Shown piece by piece: positions 6,036-9,642 of a DNA stretch of 9,642 bases. The position numbers were made by a program, and so were the translations under genes. Source of the stretch: DASPPF01 sp032906705 (lineage in GTDB: Archaea; Thermoproteota; Nitrososphaeria; Nitrososphaerales; Gagatemarchaeaceae); assembly GCA_032906705.1 (NCBI GenBank), contig JAJTZC010000042.1, forward strand, positions 1-9,642. The letters are read 5' to 3'. The notes beneath the pieces are model-generated. The model was not told where the DNA came from, ran no database searches, and saw only the letters and a program-made list of their open reading frames with translations. The first letter of the stretch is position 1. The number at the start of each line of letters is the position of its first letter.

Positions 6036-7168
6036 CGCTTGCGGCTCGCGTTCTGAATCACCGTCAGCATCGGGTTCTCCCCCTCTATCTTGATTCCCGC
6101 CGCCTCTGCGGGGGTCTTGCCTCCAAGTCCCTCGTGAGGTCGGAAGTAGTTGTGAAAGACTTGCATCCCGCCGATGACGGGAGAGTCCTCCCGTTTGAGG
6201 CCCCGCATGACCTTCTCTCTGTCCCTCCATTCTCCGTTCATGCGTTCCATCTTATTGTTGTGGACTTTGCCGCCGAGCCTGATGTCTGCGACGTGCGTTG
6301 TGCAGTTTTCAGGGTGGTGGCTATACCACTCCTTTCGGTTGGCGATGGCGAAGTTGTGCGCTCCGTCGCTGATGAGGGTCTTGGGTCTCTTCCCTGCCCT
6401 CTGCTCCGCCGCCTTGAACATGGGCCTCACGTCAGAGGTTCCCTTGTTGGCCGAGACCATCTGGGCGATTCGGAAGCGGGTCTCGTCGTCCATCATCCCG
6501 AAGAGATGCCTCATGTTGCCCTTGAACTTCACATACATCTCGTCAGTCCTCCAAGTGTCGCTCAACTGAGGCCGAATCTGTTCGAGATAGTCCTCCATCA
6601 GCCGCGTGTATTTCTCGACCCAATTCCAGACCGATTGCTGAGAGAACTTCACGCCTTGCAGTTTGAGGAACCTCGACACGCCTCGGAAAGATTCCCCTGT
6701 GAAGTAGAGGGTCATGGCCGAGGTAATCACCTGTGGGCTGGCGTGCATCTTCTCGAACCCGAGGTTGATTACGAACCACTTCCCGCACCCCTTGCACGAC
6801 CAACGCTGAATCGCCCCCGACTGGTTCCGCCTAATTCCATGCTTGACTATGCTCTCTGAGTTGCATGAGGGGCAGTTCTTCACGCTGACGGGCTGAATCA
6901 CTACCGATTGTTCGACCCGCTTCCTCATCCTCCATGAGACTTCTACCGCCCAGACGTGCTTACACTTCAGGAGGCGGAACGTCGAGTCGGGGCAATCGCA
7001 AATCCAACCTGTCTCGGTCTGGACTACGGAATACTCGCTATCAAGCCTCTGGGAGTGAACCATGTATGAGGTCTCATCAACGCGCCTCACCCATCCGAAG
7101 TTCTGGGCGATGGACTGACCCCTCATCTCCCTTTCGTTGATTGACGGCTTGAGAGAGTATTGGTTCAT
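5993..7168 (-). CDS. DDE transposase with SWIM finger and zinc ribbon, 391 aa (IS6-like)
   Basis: It should bind the 50-bp ends and catalyse movement of the element. Domains in order: a SWIM zinc finger (Cys57-x-Cys59, Cys69-x-His71), a zinc ribbon (CPSC at 99-102 and CKGC at 125-128) of the kind seen before HTH domains in IS1/IS6-like enzymes, a helical HTH stretch (about 143-185), then the RNase H-like core. The likely catalytic triad is Asp209 (RTDEMYVK), Asp268 (ISDG) and Glu308 (NNKMERMNGEWRDREKV). The tail NYFRPHEGLGGKTPAEAAGI is typical of IS catalytic domains. The frame is intact, so it may be active. The start is ATG 7168, with GGAGGTG (7175-7181) six bases upstream; the stop of the 31-aa ORF abuts this ATG. 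About 390 aa is longer than usual IS6 enzymes (about 230 aa), the difference being the zinc modules. Confidence 0.9.
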   Translation of the reverse strand: MNQYSLKPSINEREMRGQSIAQNFGWVRRVDETSYMVHSQRLDSEYSVVQTETGWICDCPDSTFRLLKCKHVWAVEVSWRMRKRVEQSVVIQPVSVKNCPSCNSESIVKHGIRRNQSGAIQRWSCKGCGKWFVINLGFEKMHASPQVITSAMTLYFTGESFRGVSRFLKLQGVKFSQQSVWNWVEKYTRLMEDYLEQIRPQLSDTWRTDEMYVKFKGNMRHLFGMMDDETRFRIAQMVSANKGTSDVRPMFKAAEQRAGKRPKTLISDGAHNFAIANRKEWYSHHPENCTTHVADIRLGGKVHNNKMERMNGEWRDREKVMRGLKREDSPVIGGMQVFHNYFRPHEGLGGKTPAEAAGIKIEGENPMLTVIQNASRKREPTLDGGFDEPLS

Positions 7169-7264
7169 TCAGTCCACCTCCATCTCTCGTTGTGCTTCTT
7201 GGCTTGAAACAAAGGCCTCGAAGTCGTCGCTGTCCATTTCGAATCGGAGTTCGTCTGGGTGCAT
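7169..7264 (-). CDS. 31-aa leader ORF coupled to transposase
   Basis: It encodes MHPDELRFEMDSDDFEAFVS and then SQEAQREMEVD, an acidic peptide with no recognised domain. Its ATG is placed about 22 bases after a CTTAAGTA box, so it is the leaderless first cistron of the transposase mRNA. Its TGA directly abuts the transposase ATG, and its last codons contain the transposase's Shine-Dalgarno site. The start codon lies in the operator palindrome. It may be a coupling or attenuating leader peptide, or a tiny regulatory protein. Alternatively only the untranslated stretch matters, but the position of start and stop argues for translation. Confidence 0.55.
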   Translation of the reverse strand: MHPDELRFEMDSDDFEAFVSSQEAQREMEVD

Positions 7265-7281
7265 ACCGTAGGCTACGGTAG
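7263..7281. promoter_or_regulatory. Tandem operator over the transposase start point
   Basis: A perfect 17-bp palindrome (TACCGTAG-G-CTACGGTA, 7264-7280) that can be read as two TAC-N-GTA units (7263-7271 and 7273-7281) with centres 10 bp apart, one DNA turn. It covers the predicted start of transcription and the start codon of the 31-aa ORF, so binding would block transposase expression. Paired dimer sites one turn apart are usual for ribbon-helix-helix proteins. Confidence 0.6.
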
Positions 7282-7286
7282 GGGAT

Positions 7287-7294
7287 TACTTAAG
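7287..7294 (-). promoter_or_regulatory. TATA box of transposase operon
   Basis: Reads CTTAAGTA on the minus strand, 22 bases before the ATG at 7264. It is the mirror image of the box at 7327-7334, so the two divergent promoters share the same core. Confidence 0.6.
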
Positions 7295-7316
7295 CCTTAT
7301 GGAAGGTTGCGGGAGC

Positions 7317-7325
7317 CTACGGTAG
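7317..7325. promoter_or_regulatory. Operator next to RHH-methyltransferase TATA box
   Basis: CTACGGTAG, the same nine bases as at 7273-7281, ends one base before the plus-strand TATA box and so covers its BRE. A bound repressor would exclude TFB, giving autoregulation of the RHH-methyltransferase operon. Confidence 0.55.
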
Positions 7326-7326
7326 C

Positions 7327-7334
7327 CTTAAGTA
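7327..7334 (+). promoter_or_regulatory. TATA box of RHH-methyltransferase operon
   Basis: CTTAAGTA with 25 bases to the ATG at 7360, so the mRNA should be leaderless or nearly so. Confidence 0.6.
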
Positions 7335-7359
7335 GCAAACCCACCAAGGCCAAGGACGA

Positions 7360-7539
7360 ATGCCATACGAAGGTTGGAAGACCGTCGCCGTCAGGGATGA
7401 AGTCTATGCGAAACTGAAGAAGAAGGCCGACAAAGAGCATAGGAGCGTAACCAACATGGCCGAAGTAATAATCTTGGACGCAACGGAAGGGAAGGACGAA
7501 GTGATTTTAGAGCGGCCAGGGAAGGCACGGGGAGGTTAA
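7360..7539 (+). CDS. Ribbon-helix-helix regulator, 59 aa
   Basis: A small protein reading MPYEGWKTVAVRDEVYAKLK and continuing KKADKEHRSVTNMAEVIIL. This is the MetJ/Arc/CopG pattern: a beta strand (WKTVAVRDEVY, 6-16), first helix (about 17-27), a turn and the second helix (RSVTNMAEVIIL, 28-39), followed by a charged tail. RHH dimers insert the strand into the major groove at short repeats. It is the first gene of the methyltransferase operon and lies just downstream of the TAC-N-GTA palindromes, so it most likely represses its own operon and the divergent transposase. It would play the part that controller proteins play in other RM systems, and no toxin gene follows it. An antitoxin role is thus unlikely. 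Function as repressor is inferred. Confidence 0.8.
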   Translation: MPYEGWKTVAVRDEVYAKLKKKADKEHRSVTNMAEVIILDATEGKDEVILERPGKARGG

Positions 7540-7547
7540 GAGCGGGA

Positions 7548-8507
7548 ATGGTCTCTAAGTCCGTGAGCGAACCGATGCCGCCCACCGAGAAGGGGAAGCA
7601 CGTCTACTGCAAGATAATCTACGGGGACAGCCGAGAGGTTCTTCCGACTCTATCTGAGAAAGCCTCCCTCATAGTGACCTCACCCCCATATGCGGACGCG
7701 AGGAAGTCCCATTACGACAGCATCGCCCCTGGTGACTACGCCAACTGGTTCGCTGGGCCTGAGGGTTTCCATGAGGCCTTTTGGAATGCCCTCGACCCTG
7801 AAGGGAGTTTCGTCCTCAACATCAAGGATAAGGTAGTGAGCGGGACAAGGAATCGATACGTCTGGAAGACCATTGAACGCCTCGAAGAGAAAGGTTGGAA
7901 GTCGATTGACGACTACCTTTGGAGGAAGACCAACCCAATGCCTGGATACTGGCACAACCGATTGAGAGACGGATGGGAATACTGCTTCCACCTCGCAAAG
8001 ACAACGAGGCCTAAGATGTATCAGGAACAGGTGAAGATACCTATCGGGGGTTGGACAGAGGCGAGGCTGGCTAACCTCAGGGGCAAAGACCTCAAGCGTC
8101 AGAACTCGGCCAACAGGAGCGGGTTCGGAAGGGATTTGACATACTGGGTGAACAAAGACAAGGTTCTACCGTCGAACGTGATAGAGACCGAGGAACCCGA
8201 AGAGGCCGAAAACGTAATCGACCTCCCCATTGGAATCGGGAGGGACTTCAAGCACCCCGCCGTCTATCCCGTTGGTTTGCCAGCGTTCTTCATTAGACTG
8301 TTTACTCGTCAGGACAAGGAAGGGTTCTCGGACGATTTGGTGATAGACCCCTTCGGCGGCTCGGGGACGACAGGCATCGCGGCAATCAACCTCCACCGCA
8401 ACTCAATCCTCATCGACAACAATAAAGAGTTTTGCGACATAGCTTACAAGCGTATCGAGAAGGAATCGAATCTGAACGGAACGAAGGTAATCAAAGAAGG
8501 CTTCTAA
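7548..8507 (+). CDS. DNA methyltransferase, beta class (SPPY; N4-cytosine or N6-adenine), 319 aa
   Basis: Transfers a methyl group from S-adenosylmethionine to an exocyclic amino group of C or A in the recognition site. The catalytic motif IV TSPPY is at 44-48. The target-recognition region lies between about 95 and 235, and the SAM-binding motif I DPFGGSGTTG is at 267-276, followed by a strand LIDNNKEFCDIA (288-299). The order IV-then-I defines the beta class; SPPY is most often found in N4-cytosine enzymes. It starts at ATG 7548, eight bases after the RHH stop, with GGAGGT (7531-7536) before it, so it is co-transcribed with the regulator. Its 3' end overlaps the endonuclease gene by four bases, tail to tail. 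Together they form a type II RM pair. The recognition site cannot be read from the sequence. Confidence 0.9.
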   Translation: MVSKSVSEPMPPTEKGKHVYCKIIYGDSREVLPTLSEKASLIVTSPPYADARKSHYDSIAPGDYANWFAGPEGFHEAFWNALDPEGSFVLNIKDKVVSGTRNRYVWKTIERLEEKGWKSIDDYLWRKTNPMPGYWHNRLRDGWEYCFHLAKTTRPKMYQEQVKIPIGGWTEARLANLRGKDLKRQNSANRSGFGRDLTYWVNKDKVLPSNVIETEEPEEAENVIDLPIGIGRDFKHPAVYPVGLPAFFIRLFTRQDKEGFSDDLVIDPFGGSGTTGIAAINLHRNSILIDNNKEFCDIAYKRIEKESNLNGTKVIKEGF

Positions 8508-9430
8508 TCAATTTCGCGCGTGATATAGCGGAAGAGTTGGTCGGTAATGACTTCCCCCGCTTTGTTCGCAATCCCACGCTTGATGAGTTCTCTCTTCAAT
8601 AGGTCGGAGGCCTCTTCCTTGAACCTCACGGAGTAGAACGGGAAGTAATCCTCGACGACCTTCCCCGCCTCATTGTAAATATCATATGCCGACCGTCCCG
8701 TGACGAACGGATACACGAAGCCTGGGCCCCAGTCCTCAGAGAAGTTGGACACCAACCTCTTCTTGTTGTCCCTCAGCATCTTCCTATCTGCCTTGTATTT
8801 CGCCACCTTCCCTTTCGGCGTCATTATTGCGAACACGCAAAGGTAGGGTGATGTCCTGCTCTGGTCTTCCTTGGCGACCTGTTCGAGTCGCCTAACGGCT
8901 CCCGCCTTGTCCTGGCCTCCTATCGTGTCTCCAGACTTCTTTACAGAGATGTAGAGCTTCAGTCCCTTCTTGAATGAATCAGGTTCCATGTATGCGATTA
9001 CATCCCCCTCCCGAGGGCCGCCCGTTGCGTTCACCATGAACGGGGAATCGACTTGGTCTGAGGCGATGGTAATCAATTCTTCAAGGAGGAACTGGTAGAA
9101 GCTTCCGAGCTTCATCCTGTGCCTTTGCATTTCGTGAGGGATTGCGTCCATCTCGAAGACCTCTTCCGCTTTCACATTCGCATAGAAAGACGTGGTTAGG
9201 ATTGGGTCGGTTCGGTCTCTAAGGTGTTTCAGACACAGTTCGACCAACGCCTTCGCGGAATCTGGTTGTTCTATGACATCGCCCTCCTTGTTCTTGGTGG
9301 CTCTCTCGAAGGCCTTCTCTATGGCCTTGGTAATCTGCCCGTCTGACAAAGGCGGGTTCAGCTTTGGGAACATATCCCAACTCGCAAGGCCGTTTCCTTC
9401 TCTTGGATACCCTAAGAAACCCTTGACCAA
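8504..9430 (-). CDS. Candidate type II restriction endonuclease (PD-(D/E)XK-like), 308 aa
   Basis: It probably cleaves DNA at the site protected by the adjacent methyltransferase. I do not recognise a named family, but the centre reads like a PD-(D/E)XK nuclease: a helix with Glu117/Glu118 (FLLEELI), GPREGDVIAY (138-147) with Asp143, then a strand with Lys164/Lys165 (LYISVKKSGDTIGGQDK, 159-175). A Lys-rich region (204-226) follows. TTG 9430 lies 23 bases after a TATA-like TTCAAAAAG, fitting a leaderless start; ATG 9373 is an alternative. The frame stays open further upstream and into the right terminal repeat, but contains no ATG, GTG or TTG there. It converges with the methyltransferase, with its own promoter, so the two enzymes can be controlled separately. 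Function rests on motif spacing and on linkage to the methylase. Confidence 0.7.
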   Translation of the reverse strand: MVKGFLGYPREGNGLASWDMFPKLNPPLSDGQITKAIEKAFERATKNKEGDVIEQPDSAKALVELCLKHLRDRTDPILTTSFYANVKAEEVFEMDAIPHEMQRHRMKLGSFYQFLLEELITIASDQVDSPFMVNATGGPREGDVIAYMEPDSFKKGLKLYISVKKSGDTIGGQDKAGAVRRLEQVAKEDQSRTSPYLCVFAIMTPKGKVAKYKADRKMLRDNKKRLVSNFSEDWGPGFVYPFVTGRSAYDIYNEAGKVVEDYFPFYSVRFKEEASDLLKRELIKRGIANKAGEVITDQLFRYITREID

Positions 9431-9453
9431 GCGACTCCCAGTCGTCAGATTGG

Positions 9454-9462
9454 CTTTTTGAA
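9454..9462 (-). promoter_or_regulatory. Weak TATA-like box of endonuclease gene
   Basis: TTCAAAAAG on the minus strand, 23 bases before TTG 9430, the same spacing as the two other transposon promoters. It is poorer than the CTTAAGTA boxes, fitting low endonuclease expression. Confidence 0.35.
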
Positions 9463-9479
9463 CCCTTGCCGCGACTTCA

Positions 9480-9495
9480 GGTATGACGGTATGAG
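9480..9495 (+). repeat. Short tandem GGTATGA repeat upstream of endonuclease
   Basis: GGTATGAC followed by GGTATGAG, running into the inner edge of the right terminal repeat. The stretch ACGGTATG (9486-9493) has the complement CATACCGT, also found at 7262-7269 in the operator over the transposase start. It might be a weak regulator site for the endonuclease promoter. Confidence 0.3.
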
Positions 9496-9541
9496 CCGAC
9501 GCTTGACGGAGGATTCGATGAGCCGTTATCTTGACAGTTCC
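9492..9541 (-). repeat. Right terminal inverted repeat, 50 bp
   Basis: Exact inverted copy of 5986-6035. Read on the plus strand it still spells the transposase's last residues and stop (EPTLDGGFDEPLS), so this end looks like a copy of the transposase 3' end. Similarity stops abruptly at 9491. Confidence 0.95.
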
Positions 9542-9549
9542 CGCGCAGC
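9542..9549 (+). repeat. Target-site duplication, right copy
   Basis: CGCGCAGC, identical to 5978-5985. It now lies four bases before the S26e TATA box, restoring the original sequence upstream of that promoter for eight bases only. Confidence 0.9.
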
Positions 9550-9553
9550 ATAT

Positions 9554-9561
9554 CTTTAAAG
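9554..9561 (+). promoter_or_regulatory. TATA box of ribosomal protein S26e gene
   Basis: CTTTAAAG lies 30 bases before the TTG at 9592, so the transcript should begin a few bases before the start codon. The transposon end is only 12 bases upstream, so the BRE comes largely from the duplicated target bases. Confidence 0.6.
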
Positions 9562-9591
9562 AGGGACGCGAATCGAAGTCGCAAAGCTGTT

Positions 9592-9642
9592 TTGTCCAAG
9601 AAAAGAAAGAGTCGAGGACGCTCGAAGGGCGGAAAGGGAAGG
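9592..9642 (+). CDS. rps26e: 30S ribosomal protein S26e, N-terminal part (cut by window end)
   Basis: The visible 17 codons read MSKKRKSRGRSKGGKGR from a TTG start. This matches the conserved basic N-terminus of archaeal S26e (M-x-KKR-x-x-RGR-x-KG-x-KG), which precedes its zinc-binding CxxC domain. S26e sits at the platform of the small ribosomal subunit near the mRNA exit. There is no Shine-Dalgarno site; the promoter lies 30 bases upstream, so the mRNA is likely leaderless. The gene lost its former neighbour when the transposon inserted. With only 17 residues the call rests on this basic signature, and another Lys/Arg-rich ribosomal protein is possible. Confidence 0.65.
   Translation, partial: MSKKRKSRGRSKGGKGR

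Larger units (their letters stand above)
5986..9541. mobile_element. Transposon carrying a restriction-modification system
   Basis: A 3,556-bp unit bounded by 50-bp perfect terminal inverted repeats and an exact 8-bp direct duplication. Gene order: transposase (-), 31-aa leader ORF (-), divergent promoter with operators, RHH regulator (+), DNA methyltransferase (+), candidate restriction endonuclease (-). All genes lie between the repeats, the transposase stop and the endonuclease promoter lying in or close beside them. The size is well above a simple IS of about 1.3 kb; the extra 2.2 kb is the RM cargo. Identical repeat ends and an undecayed duplication point to a recent insertion. IS6-like assignment rests on the DDE core and 8-bp duplication; the zinc ribbon also recalls IS1-type enzymes, so the family is tentative. 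Confidence 0.9.

Noticed and set aside
6134..6859. Plus-strand ORF of 241 codons
   Set aside because: Antisense to the transposase, which has intact zinc-finger and DDE motifs; the plus frame shows none.
7360..8507. RHH protein as antitoxin of a toxin-antitoxin pair
   Set aside because: The following gene is clearly a DNA methyltransferase, not a toxin, and the operator layout suits a transcriptional controller.
1..9642. CRISPR arrays, tRNA and rRNA genes
   Set aside because: No regularly spaced direct repeats, no cloverleaf with T-loop GTTCRANNC in a fitting context, and no rRNA-like stretch were seen on either strand by eye.

Overview
The window looks archaeal, most likely from the TACK group (Thermoproteota/Nitrososphaerota/Bathyarchaeia type). 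Three things suggest this. The last 17 codons begin a ribosomal protein S26e, a protein of TACK/Asgard archaea and eukaryotes that is missing from most Euryarchaeota. First genes of transcription units sit about 22-30 bases after TTTAAGTA/CTTAAGTA-type TATA boxes (leaderless style), whereas internal genes carry GGAGGT/GGTGAT Shine-Dalgarno sites. The transporter's binding protein has an archaeal class III (pilin-like) signal. This is inference from sequence features; no database was searched.

Layout: 112-312 (+) is a doubtful small membrane ORF and 229-951 (-) an unrecognised two-helix membrane protein. 952-1180 is a divergent control region with a nested inverted-repeat structure. 1181-5969 (+) is a complete BMP/PnrA-type nucleoside ABC transporter operon: binding protein, hairpin plus T-tract, double-domain ATPase, permease, permease. 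5986-9541 is a 3,556-bp composite-looking transposon. From 9554 the S26e promoter and gene begin.

The transposon is the main discovery. It has 50-bp perfect terminal inverted repeats and an exact 8-bp target duplication (CGCGCAGC). It encodes a DDE transposase with an N-terminal SWIM zinc finger and a zinc ribbon (-), a 31-aa leader ORF coupled to it (-), a ribbon-helix-helix protein (+), a beta-class (SPPY) DNA methyltransferase (+) and a convergent candidate PD-(D/E)XK restriction endonuclease (-). So the cargo is an apparent type II restriction-modification system inside an IS-like unit.

The transposase unit and the RHH-methyltransferase unit diverge from two mirrored CTTAAGTA boxes, with copies of a TAC-N-GTA palindrome placed on the transposase start point and against the methyltransferase TATA/BRE. 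This suggests that the RHH protein represses both transposition and its own methylase operon. The endonuclease has its own weak promoter just inside the right end. Such an element could hold its place by post-segregational killing (RM addiction) while keeping transposition low.
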